A stretch of DNA of 64,000 bases from Ignavibacteriales bacterium (GTDB lineage Bacteria > Bacteroidota > Ignavibacteria > Ignavibacteriales > Ignavibacteriaceae): contig JADJHL010000009.1 in NCBI GenBank assembly GCA_016707585.1, positions 1 through 64,000 on the forward strand, written 5' to 3'. How positions within the stretch are numbered: the first letter of the stretch is position 1; each line of letters begins with the position of its first letter. The notes under the pieces are model-generated. The model worked only from the letters and a program-made list of their open reading frames with translations. It was not told where the DNA came from and did no database searches. Shown here in pieces: positions 25,566 through 33,289 of this stretch. A program made the position numbers and the translations under genes.

Positions 25566-27041
25566 TTACCCAATAATCTTTTCTGTAAAAGTATTTTTGA
25601 AAAAATCTGAATATTCAATGGTGATCTCCTTATTTATCTCAAGATCTGATAGTTTGAACAAGTGATCAGTTTTGGAAGGATCTACCCAACTATGTTTTTT
25701 CGGTTTATCAGATCCACTGAATAGTTCAATAGTTGCAGGATCAAATCCTAAAAATCTTTCTAACGTCCCTTTTCTTATTCCATCTTCGTACCAAAATACT
25801 TTCTGATCATTTGTTGCGCCCCAGACATTCATAGTTAAATCATTTTTGTTGTTTTCATTTTTATTCAAATAAGATTTCATCTGATATTTTAATTCTTTTC
25901 CTGTAGATTTATACATCCAACTTAGTTCACTGCCTTTAACAGAATATTGCATATATCCATTCGGAGTTCCATCATCACAAATATTATCACTCCACCAGGC
26001 ACCACATACTGCACCACAAACATGAATTTGCACTCCTTGTTCAGATATGAATTCACTTTCGTGCATATGTCCTGTAATAATGTAAGATTTATATCCTTGT
26101 AAAATGCTATAAAGTAATTCGCGGTTTACAACTGTAACACTGGCTTTATCAGAATAATTATTTCTTTCAGGACTAAAATTATTTGGAGGAATATGACAGA
26201 AAACGACAACAGTTTTTCCTTTTTCAATATATTCAAGATCTTTTTTTAACCAATCAAGCTGAAGCTGATCAAAATAACCAATGTAATCTCCGTACCAGAA
26301 AATATCATCGAGCACAACATAATGCACTTCACCTTTGTTGAATGAATAATATCTTGGACCAAAGAAATTCTGAAATGTTAAATGAGATTTTTCATCTGTT
26401 CTGCTAAGTCCATCTACATCGTGATTACCTAAAACCTGGAAATACGGTAAACCTGTTTTTGCTATTGCATTTTCATAATCTGGAAATAATTCCAGGTGAT
26501 CGAACATAATATCGCCGCAAGAAACAACAAATAAATTTTCTTTGTCTGGATAGAATTTATTTACATCATTTATAGTCTCATTATTAAATCTATTTATATC
26601 ATCCATATCTAAAGTTTGAGGATCAGCGAAAAGTAAAAATTTATGTTCATTATCATCACTAGATTTTTCTAAATTAAAATCAATTACTTGTTCATTTGAG
26701 GTGTTATGGGTAATTCTTTTATAAAAATTTGCAGTCCCATTTTTTGATACAGGAATTTTATAACCTGCAGGAATTGAAATAAAAATAAATTCCTGGTTTG
26801 AATCAGTGATTAATTCATAAGTCCCATCACTTGTTGTAGCTGTAACTGAAACTCCATCTGAAACCACTAATTCTTTTACAGGTTTAGAGTTTTGGGTAAC
26901 TGAACCTTTTACTCGAATGTAACTTTTGTTCAGAGGATTGATTAAAAGAGGTTTGTATGGATCAGCCAAAATAGAATCAGCAATAAATATTGCTCCTGAA
27001 ACCATTCCTATTTGCTTTAAAAATTTTCTTCTTGAATTCAT
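25566..27041 (-). CDS. Tat-exported calcineurin-like metallophosphoesterase
   Basis: Start taken at ATG 27041 because MNSRRKFLKQIGMVSGAIF is a Tat signal (SRRKFLK); a GTG three codons upstream is possible. About residues 40-130 form a beta domain (VKGSVTQNSKPVKELVVSDG), as in the MetallophosN family. The catalytic domain shows FLLFADPQ (about 138; DxQ in place of DxH, as in this subfamily), SCGDIMFDH, QVLGNHDVDG, VFCHIPPN and ITGHMHESEF. A C-terminal beta domain follows. About 491 residues, periplasmic or extracellular, hydrolysing phosphomonoesters or diesters; the substrate is not shown. The upstream gene overlaps it and a triple direct-repeat box stands before the operon. Confidence 0.85.
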   Translation of the reverse strand: MNSRRKFLKQIGMVSGAIFIADSILADPYKPLLINPLNKSYIRVKGSVTQNSKPVKELVVSDGVSVTATTSDGTYELITDSNQEFIFISIPAGYKIPVSKNGTANFYKRITHNTSNEQVIDFNLEKSSDDNEHKFLLFADPQTLDMDDINRFNNETINDVNKFYPDKENLFVVSCGDIMFDHLELFPDYENAIAKTGLPYFQVLGNHDVDGLSRTDEKSHLTFQNFFGPRYYSFNKGEVHYVVLDDIFWYGDYIGYFDQLQLDWLKKDLEYIEKGKTVVVFCHIPPNNFSPERNNYSDKASVTVVNRELLYSILQGYKSYIITGHMHESEFISEQGVQIHVCGAVCGAWWSDNICDDGTPNGYMQYSVKGSELSWMYKSTGKELKYQMKSYLNKNENNKNDLTMNVWGATNDQKVFWYEDGIRKGTLERFLGFDPATIELFSGSDKPKKHSWVDPSKTDHLFKLSDLEINKEITIEYSDFFKNTFTEKIIG

Positions 27042-27046
27042 TTTTA

Positions 27047-27745
27047 TCACATATTTGTTTTTATTTCTTTTAACTCAAATACTATATCTCCGAGTCCCAT
27101 CAAATCTCTTGCTGTTCCTATTATTCCTCCACCTTCAATAATGGCAGACATTTTTACTAATCCAACATTTTTTGCATACCATTCTGTAACAACATTTCTT
27201 GTTCCTGCTGATGAATTAATAATAGTAACTAATTTTACTGTTTCAAATGTGCCAGCCGGAACTTTTAACTTTTCTGATTTCTCTACTTTTGCACTTAAAT
27301 TAATTGTGTTTTTATCATCATCTTCGTACTCCGTTCCTTTCCACTCCCAGGTTTTACCAACTTCAAGAGGAAATTTTATTCTTGGTAATGGTTCGCTGTA
27401 AGAAAATGTTCCTTCTTTGTTAAAGACTAAAAACAATTTCATTTTCTGATAAGTCTCTTTTACAAACACTCCTTCATCATTAATTAGTAATTTTTGTCGA
27501 TATGTAAAATCATCACCAGTAAATGTAAAGATATTTAGATTTAATTCTTTGTCTACTTGTAAAATTGATTCGCCAAAATCTGAATCATAAACGAATTGGT
27601 TCTTTTTATCGGTAGGAAAGTATTCACTGGTTAGATTTATTGCGTTTAAATATAAATCATTAGCGTAGTAAACATTTTTCTTAGCGGGAGAAAACGCGAT
27701 TGTTGATACCAGGATAAGTGAGTAAACCCAAAAACCTTTTTTCAT
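27047..27745 (-). CDS. Secreted protein of unknown function, first gene of the phosphoesterase operon
   Basis: 232 residues with signal peptide MKKGFWVYSLILVSTIAFSP. The mature protein is beta-rich (FPLEVGKTWEWKGTEYEDDD, VPAGTFETVKLVTIIN, TEWYAKNVGLVKMSAIIEGG), a pattern seen in single-domain periplasmic or lipoprotein families resembling DUF3108/TapB; I cannot name it firmly. The stop overlaps the start region of the metallophosphoesterase, so the two are translationally linked. The promoter region 27791-27831 carries three TTAAC(A/C) hexamers. Confidence 0.6.
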   Translation of the reverse strand: MKKGFWVYSLILVSTIAFSPAKKNVYYANDLYLNAINLTSEYFPTDKKNQFVYDSDFGESILQVDKELNLNIFTFTGDDFTYRQKLLINDEGVFVKETYQKMKLFLVFNKEGTFSYSEPLPRIKFPLEVGKTWEWKGTEYEDDDKNTINLSAKVEKSEKLKVPAGTFETVKLVTIINSSAGTRNVVTEWYAKNVGLVKMSAIIEGGGIIGTARDLMGLGDIVFELKEIKTNM

Positions 27746-27790
27746 TTTTATGCTTTTAATTATTAATAATCATTAGCATAATAAAAAAGC

Positions 27791-27831
27791 AGTATAATTG
27801 AATTGTTAATTGTGTGTTAAGTTTTGGTTAA
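27791..27831 (-). promoter_or_regulatory. Triple Pho-box-like promoter of the metallophosphoesterase operon
   Basis: Minus strand: TTAACC (27831-27826), TTAACA (27820-27815), TTAACA (27809-27804), each 11 bp from the next, then seven bases and TATACT (27796-27791), a good -10 box. This is the clearest copy in the window. The leader to the ATG at 27745 is about 35-40 bases. Confidence 0.65.
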
Positions 27832-27855
27832 CAATTTGTGATGTGTAAAGATAAA

Positions 27856-29043
27856 CTATTTAACAAGCTCAATCTCAGAATCAGACGGAATAGTAAAAAA
27901 GTTAAGCTTGTGATTTTCAATCACATTTATATAATACTGATATTGCTGCGAGAAAATGTTTTCCCAGCTTTGTTTGCTCGCATAATCAATACAGTTTACT
28001 GAAAGCATTTTCAAACGTTCTTCATCTTTTAACAGGGAAATGATTTGTTTACTAAAATCAATTGAATCTTTTGCTTTACAAACTATTCCATTTTGATTAT
28101 GCTTTATAGAGTTGGAGGCACCACCTTCATCAGAACAAACAGGTACAAGTCCGCTGGCCATTGATTCGAGAACTACATTACCAAAAGTTTCTGTTGTAGA
28201 TGGAAAAACAAATAGATCGCTTGATGCAAAAATTGTAGATAACTCTATACCTGATTTATGTCCAAGAAATAATGCTTCCGGCATCAATTTTTTTAAATCT
28301 CTTCTAATAGGACCATCACCAACTATAACAAATGATATATCGTTTCTAATGTTTGTTAACAGATCATATATTTCTGCAAAAGTTCTAAGATCTTTTCCCA
28401 TACCAATCGACCAACAAAAAGTATTACTTTTTCCCCTCAATATCCAAAGATTTTTCCATCTTATCAGATTTATAAACATCACTGAATACATTTAAATCAA
28501 TTCCGTGGGGTAGGTATTCAGTTGTCTTAAAGCCTTTATCGCGAAGTTCTTCCATAATTGAAATCGAAGGAACAAAAACTCGGTCACATCTATTATAAAG
28601 TTTTCTAAGATAATTCCAACTTATAAATTCAAGTTGTTTTATGTTGTAATACTTTGCATAACTTGGAAAGTGTGTATGATAAGTGGCCACTACAGGAATA
28701 TTATTCTTCTTTCCATACTTTATAGCAGCTAGACCTAAAGAACATGGTGAGTTAATGTGAATAATATCCGGTCTAAATGCTTTTAACTTACTTTCAAATT
28801 TTTTGTAACCGGGATAAGCAAATTTATATTCTTTATAAAATGGAACAGGGATAGATGGAACTTCATAGTAATTTGTCATCTGCTCGTTACGTGATGGAAT
28901 TTCTGAAGAGATAAAAATATTTTCAACATCATTTTCATTTAACCAATCTATTAATCTGAATAAAACTCTTGTAACTCCATCCTGACCGGGCTTCATACTC
29001 CCAGCAAAATAAGCAATGCGAATTTTACTTTGTTTGATTTCAA
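27856..29043 (-). CDS. Family 4 glycosyltransferase (frame-broken)
   Basis: N-terminal GT-B half: RIAYFAGSMKPGQDGVTR, DIIHINSPCSLGLAAIKYGK and VVATYHTHFPSYAKYY. C-terminal half: FVIVGDGPIRRDLKKLMPEA, FVFPSTTETFGNVVLESMAS, the nucleotide-sugar site with E-x7-E. The conserved VILFVGRLVWEKDL between the halves is only obtained by restoring two A in A runs near 28435 and 28400. The conserved N-terminus RIAYFAGS lies upstream of the first ATG (28996), so the true start is probably TTG 29043 after AAGGA, with one more base lost. Restored length about 395 residues. Retaining transferase, cytoplasmic, probably acting on a lipid or polysaccharide acceptor; related to mannosyl- and glucosyltransferases. 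Divergent from a glycosidase-like gene. Confidence 0.8.
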
Positions 29044-29056
29044 GATTTATCCTTAT

Positions 29057-29072
29057 TAATTGTATACAATTA
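29057..29072. promoter_or_regulatory. 16-bp perfect palindrome in a divergent promoter region
   Basis: TAATTGTATACAATTA lies 14 bases upstream of the proposed start of the glycosyltransferase. A half-copy (AATTGTATAC) is found at 20462-20471, before the CoA operon. It may be an operator for a dimeric regulator; no regulator is encoded nearby. Confidence 0.35.
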
Positions 29073-29281
29073 TAAAATGCTAATATTATCTTATTGTTAA
29101 ACTAACATTAAAAAGGAGTTAACAATCAAAACCTTGTTGTTGTAGTACTACTCTTTAATAATATTAGTAAAACTAATTATGGTGTTTTATTGTTTACTAA
29201 AATCTTAGAAAAATTACTTAACCTTTTAACGTCCCACAAATTGCTGTTCGATATTTTAGACTATCTAATAGGCTTTCAGGT

Positions 29282-31537
29282 TTGGGTAAAAATAATTTCC
29301 CAAAAGAATTAGTGCCCTTAAACACAAAGCAGTTATCAAGAGGAATGTTGAATTATACTTTCTTTCAGCATTATCATGAATGGAAACGTCCATTTTGGGC
29401 AGTAAAACAATATGATCCAAATGAAAATAGTTTTATCCCAAGATCACATCTAGGTGTATCAATAAATGTAACTCATAGAAACTGGACAGCAATTGGAAAT
29501 ATGGATTGTGATGTTGAACCAATTGTTGATCCTTGTGGTTCTGTTGTTCCTTTTATTGATGGCTGGAGTTTGGAATGTTGGGTGAAGTATAAAGAGCAAA
29601 TAATTTTTCCCTCATATCATAAAAAAATTAAACAAAGGCTTGTTGATGATTTACCAATTGTGGAAACGGAGATTATTGAAAACGATTTTACATTAAAAAT
29701 AAATCATTACACTTTGCTTGATAATTTATTTTGTGAGTATGAAATTATTCAATCAAATCCTCAACAAGATATTGAACTTGAACTTATAATTGCTGTTCGT
29801 CCGTTCAACTTTGAAGGTGTCAGTCCAATAGATTCAATTCAGTATATCAAGGATGAAAATTCATTTATCGTAAATCAGAAAAATAAAATACACTTCAATT
29901 TCGAACCTGATAAAATTATTCATTCCAATTTAGAATTTGGAGATTCTGCGGATCATATTTTTAATATTACTAAACAGATTAGATCTAATAAAATTAATTG
30001 TAAATATGGATTTGCCAATTCAATTGCTGTTTTCAAATTAAATAATCTTGATATTAACAAGAATAAAATTAAATGTTTGATAAATCTGAACAACAAAACA
30101 TTAAGTCAATTTGAAGATATATCTTTAGACACCATCAAAGATTATTGGAGAGATATTACAGATGTGGGGAGTTCATTTACAATCCCGGATAAAAAACTAT
30201 CTTCAATAATAAAATCTTCATTGATTACTTCACTTCAATTTATAGATAGTAATAAAGTTACTCCTGGTGCCGCAATCTATCACCAGTTTTGGTTTAGAGA
30301 TGCAGCTTTCCAATTAAATATCCTGGACAAATTAGGTTATTCTCGTATTACAAAAAAAATATTAGATACTTTCTTTAGTTATCAAAAAAAAGATGGCTAT
30401 TTCCAATCACAAAAAGGTGAGTGGGATTCTAATGGACAAGTACTCTGGATGTTTTTACAACATGCAATGCTATCAAACGATTTATCAATTCTAAAAGATA
30501 ATTTTTCTAAACTTTATAAAGCAGTTAAATGGATTGACAAAAATAGGCTAACAGGAAAAAAGTTTTTTTCAGAAAAATATTTTGGATTATTACCGAAAGG
30601 TTTAAGCGCTGAACATCTTGGTTTAGCTGATTATTATTTTTGGGATAATTTTTGGGCAATTGCTGGAATTAAATCCTTCATGTTAATGTGTGATTTAGTA
30701 AACGAATCAAATCCAAAAGAATACGCTAAAGGTTTGTTAGATGAATATGAAAAAGTTCTAAATGAAAGCATTGGCAATTCAGCGAAAAGTAATCAATTTA
30801 CAGCCTTACCATCGGCTCCTATTAAAGTACTTGATTCAGGAATGATTGGTTCTTTGATTGCAATTTATCCATTGCAAGTCCAAGATTGGAAAAATAAAAT
30901 ATTTAAGAATTCTGTTGAATATGTCTATAAAAATTATTTTCATAAAAATCTCTTCTTCCAAAATATAATTCACTCTGGCGGCAATCCTTATATTACTTTG
31001 CAAATTGCTCATTCTTTTCTTTACTATGGTAAAAGAGAATTGTTCAATAAAATTTTTAATGATGTACTTGATTATGCTTCCCCAACTTTAAATTTTCCGG
31101 AAGCAATCCATCCATTAACAGGTGGTGGAGTAATTGGTGATGGTCATCATGGTTGGGCTGCTGCAGAAATTCTCTCAGCATTAAAAGATTCCTTTGTATT
31201 TGAAAAGGGCTATTATTCTTTAGAAAAAATTGATTTAGTACTGCTTTCAGGCATCGATATTAGATTATTTGAAAGTAAAACAGAAATATCAGTTAAGGAT
31301 ATATGTTTACTTTGCGGTTCAATTTCACTAAAAACAAGAAAATCGAAAAACCAAATTGAACTTGAAATAACTTATAAAAGTAATGGATTTTACAAAGATG
31401 AAAATATGATTGTTGTTTTACCATATATCGTTAAATCAATTAGTTCTCAAGTTAAAGAGTTATCTATTTCATTTGAAGAAAATGAATCCACTGTTTATTA
31501 TAAAGCTAATTCAATGAAAATCATTTTCGACATTTAA
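29282..31537 (+). CDS. Six-hairpin glycosidase-like protein
   Basis: 751 residues, no signal peptide, so probably cytoplasmic. The N-terminal half (to about 290) is a beta-rich domain (RSHLGVSINVTHRNWTAIG, GSVVPFIDGWSLECWVKY). The second half looks like an alpha/alpha toroid, as in glucoamylase and debranching enzymes: YHQFWFRDAAFQLNILDKLG, YQKKDGYFQSQKGEWDSNGQ, YYFWDNFWAIAGIKSF and LNFPEAIHPLTGGGVIGDGH. Acidic residues in FRDAAF and GEWDSNG are candidates for catalysis, but I cannot assign a CAZy family. The start is TTG at 29282; another start nearby is possible. Divergent partner of the family 4 glycosyltransferase, which suggests a joint role in a glucan or glycoside. Confidence 0.65.
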   Translation: MGKNNFPKELVPLNTKQLSRGMLNYTFFQHYHEWKRPFWAVKQYDPNENSFIPRSHLGVSINVTHRNWTAIGNMDCDVEPIVDPCGSVVPFIDGWSLECWVKYKEQIIFPSYHKKIKQRLVDDLPIVETEIIENDFTLKINHYTLLDNLFCEYEIIQSNPQQDIELELIIAVRPFNFEGVSPIDSIQYIKDENSFIVNQKNKIHFNFEPDKIIHSNLEFGDSADHIFNITKQIRSNKINCKYGFANSIAVFKLNNLDINKNKIKCLINLNNKTLSQFEDISLDTIKDYWRDITDVGSSFTIPDKKLSSIIKSSLITSLQFIDSNKVTPGAAIYHQFWFRDAAFQLNILDKLGYSRITKKILDTFFSYQKKDGYFQSQKGEWDSNGQVLWMFLQHAMLSNDLSILKDNFSKLYKAVKWIDKNRLTGKKFFSEKYFGLLPKGLSAEHLGLADYYFWDNFWAIAGIKSFMLMCDLVNESNPKEYAKGLLDEYEKVLNESIGNSAKSNQFTALPSAPIKVLDSGMIGSLIAIYPLQVQDWKNKIFKNSVEYVYKNYFHKNLFFQNIIHSGGNPYITLQIAHSFLYYGKRELFNKIFNDVLDYASPTLNFPEAIHPLTGGGVIGDGHHGWAAAEILSALKDSFVFEKGYYSLEKIDLVLLSGIDIRLFESKTEISVKDICLLCGSISLKTRKSKNQIELEITYKSNGFYKDENMIVVLPYIVKSISSQVKELSISFEENESTVYYKANSMKIIFDI

Positions 31538-31562
31538 TGTAGTCAGCATAACATTGAGTAAA

Positions 31563-31740
31563 ATGTTTAAGATTGTTGGAGCAATTATTGCATTATTAGG
31601 TTTGACTATGAGTATCAGTCCTTGGGGTGATTTTTATTGGTTCCGGGTTCGTTATAATTATCGGGAAAATAGATAACAGTAAAACAAAAATATATTCTAA
31701 ATCTGAAATTGAATTAAAAATAATAATATGTATTTTTTAA
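31563..31740 (+). CDS. Small membrane protein (one frame break)
   Basis: ATG 31563 opens MFKIVGAIIALLGLTMSISP, then WGDFYWF. One extra base near 31643 breaks the frame; with it removed the reading is GFVIIIIGKIDNSKTKIYSK, then SEIELKIIICIF to the stop at 31738-31740. The restored protein has two hydrophobic helices with a short WGDFYW turn, about 58 residues. This matches small two-helix membrane proteins common in this group, function unknown. Confidence 0.5.
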
Positions 31741-31825
31741 TATCTAAACAGAATAGTTAAATAATAATTCTTAAAGTTTAATATTATTCCATTGTCAATA
31801 AAAGGTTTCTCATTAATATCACTAT

Positions 31826-31869
31826 TAATCATAATCAGAGGGTCGGAGGTTCAAGTCCATCTGTGCCCA
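31826..31869 (+). tRNA. 3' half of a tRNA gene (fragment)
   Basis: A CAT anticodon-like triplet (31830-31832), then the variable region, a T arm with GTTCAAGTCC and an acceptor strand TGTGCCC plus discriminator A (31869). The 5' half is absent: no GGGCACA-type acceptor strand or D arm stands upstream. The T stem has one A-A mismatch. A terminator follows 7 bases later, as after a real tRNA gene. It is a broken tRNA gene or the trace of an integration site. Confidence 0.45.
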
Positions 31870-31876
31870 TAATTCT

Positions 31877-31907
31877 GGCTGATTTCGTAAGATTTCAGCC
31901 TTTTTTT
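31877..31907 (+). terminator. Rho-independent terminator after the tRNA fragment
   Basis: GGCTGA (31877-31882) pairs with TCAGCC (31895-31900), extended by weaker pairs around GTAA, and is followed by seven T (31901-31907). Confidence 0.75.
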
Positions 31908-31933
31908 ATTTTACAATGGAATAAAAATTAATT

Positions 31934-32602
31934 TTGAAATACCAAAATCACATACACGCATTAATTCAACAAGATTCATCAATCATTGGCAGAGAAAAGT
32001 ATTTAAACTCTGCAGTTTTAATTCCAATTGTTGAGGTTGATAACAAAGAATATTTTTTATTCCAGAAAAGATCTAAATCTGTTAGACAACCTGGAGAGGT
32101 TAGTTTTCCGGGTGGGCATTTTGAAAAAAGTAAGGATAAGGATTTTCAATCTACTGCCGTAAGAGAAACTTGTGAAGAACTTGGAATCAATGAACAACAA
32201 ATTTCAATTCTGGGTAAACTTGGAACTCTTGTTGCTCCAATGGGAGTTATTGTTGAAGCCTACATTGGGAAGTTAAATATTAACTCGCTTGATGAATTAA
32301 AAATTGATACTAAAGAAGTAGAAAAAATATTTATTGTTCCAATAGATTTTTTTATAAATAATAATCCTTCAGAGTTTACCACACGACTTGAACTGCATCC
32401 AACTATTACGAATGAAAGTGGAGATAGGGAAGAGTTACTACCCGTAAAAGATTTAGGTCTACCAGATCGATATGCATTACCCTGGAGAAGAGGAAAACAT
32501 AGAGTACTAGTTTATAAAAATACTGAAGAAGTTATTTGGGGTATTACTGCTGAGTTAGTTTTTGAACTTACAAATAAATTGAAAGAACAAATTGATAAAT
32601 AA
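31934..32602 (+). CDS. NUDIX hydrolase, CoA pyrophosphatase-like
   Basis: 222 residues. The NUDIX box is complete: GGHFEKSKDKDFQSTAVRET followed by CEELGI (about residues 61-86). The preceding LIPIVEVDNKEYFLFQKRSK and SVRQPGEVSFPGGH match the NudL/CoAse subgroup (UPF0035 sign QPGEVSFPGG), which splits coenzyme A to phosphopantetheine and adenosine 3',5'-bisphosphate. Start TTG 31934 (MKYQNHIHALIQ); no better start is visible. The HAD phosphatase gene overlaps its end by 11 bases. Confidence 0.85.
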   Translation: MKYQNHIHALIQQDSSIIGREKYLNSAVLIPIVEVDNKEYFLFQKRSKSVRQPGEVSFPGGHFEKSKDKDFQSTAVRETCEELGINEQQISILGKLGTLVAPMGVIVEAYIGKLNINSLDELKIDTKEVEKIFIVPIDFFINNNPSEFTTRLELHPTITNESGDREELLPVKDLGLPDRYALPWRRGKHRVLVYKNTEEVIWGITAELVFELTNKLKEQIDK

Positions 32603-33239
32603 ATACAAACATGTTATCTGGGATTGGAATGGCACTCTTCTTAATGATGTTGATTACTGTCGTAAAATTATAAATAGAATTCTTGTAGAAAATGATTTAC
32701 CAAAATTATCATTACAGAAATACAGAGAGATTTTTACTTTTCCAGTTCAGAATTATTATGAAGCCGCAGGCTTAGACTTTTCTAAAAAATCGTTTGAAGT
32801 TCTGGGTAAAGAATTTATTGATGAATATGAAGCCAACAAACTAACTTGTAGTTTACACGATAACGCAGTTGAAGTATTATCTTTAATTCATAAGCAGGGA
32901 ATAGGGCAATCTGTACTTTCTGCATATTTGCACGATAAGCTTGTAAACATTTTAGACCATTATGATTTAAGAAAGTACTTTGATAATATAATTGGCTTAG
33001 ATAACATTTACGCAGGAAGTAAAACTCATTTAGGTTTGATGTTAATTGAACAATTGAATTTGCCGGGAAATGAAGTGTTATTTATTGGCGATACTTTACA
33101 CGATGCTGAAGTAGCAAAAGCAATGGGAGTTGATTGTGTATTAATTTCAAATGGACATCAGGTAAAAGAAACGTTGATGGTGAATTATAATTTGGTTTTT
33201 GAGGATTTAAAAATTCTGAAGGATTATCTTAAATTATAA
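32592..33239 (+). CDS. HAD-superfamily phosphatase, phosphoglycolate phosphatase-like
   Basis: 215 residues. Motif I is DWNGTLLND (about 11-19; Asp nucleophile with DWNGT in place of DxDGT), motif II lies in LSAYLH (about 108-113), the Lys in GSKTHLG and motif III in FIGDTLHDAEVAKAMG. The cap is helical (class I, between residues 20 and 90). Cytoplasmic. Substrate not evident; phosphoglycolate phosphatase is a guess from the family. Start TTG 32592 lies inside the NUDIX gene end, so the two are co-translated. A bidirectional terminator follows two bases after the stop. Confidence 0.8.
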   Translation: MINKYKHVIWDWNGTLLNDVDYCRKIINRILVENDLPKLSLQKYREIFTFPVQNYYEAAGLDFSKKSFEVLGKEFIDEYEANKLTCSLHDNAVEVLSLIHKQGIGQSVLSAYLHDKLVNILDHYDLRKYFDNIIGLDNIYAGSKTHLGLMLIEQLNLPGNEVLFIGDTLHDAEVAKAMGVDCVLISNGHQVKETLMVNYNLVFEDLKILKDYLKL

Positions 33240-33240
33240 A

Positions 33241-33266
33241 AAAGGCTAAGTGATTACTTAGCCTTT
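33241..33266. terminator. Bidirectional terminator between convergent genes
   Basis: AAAGGCTAAGT (33241-33251) and ACTTAGCCTTT (33256-33266) form a perfect 11-bp stem with loop GATT. It separates the HAD phosphatase (plus) from the OmpA gene (minus). Confidence 0.8.
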
Positions 33267-33289
33267 ATATAATTACTACTGAAATAAAA

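Noticed and set aside
29094..29124. TTAACA-type words between the glycosyltransferase and glycosidase genes
   Set aside because: They are spaced by 17 bp, not 11 or 22, and have mixed orientation, so they do not fit the Pho-box-like pattern.
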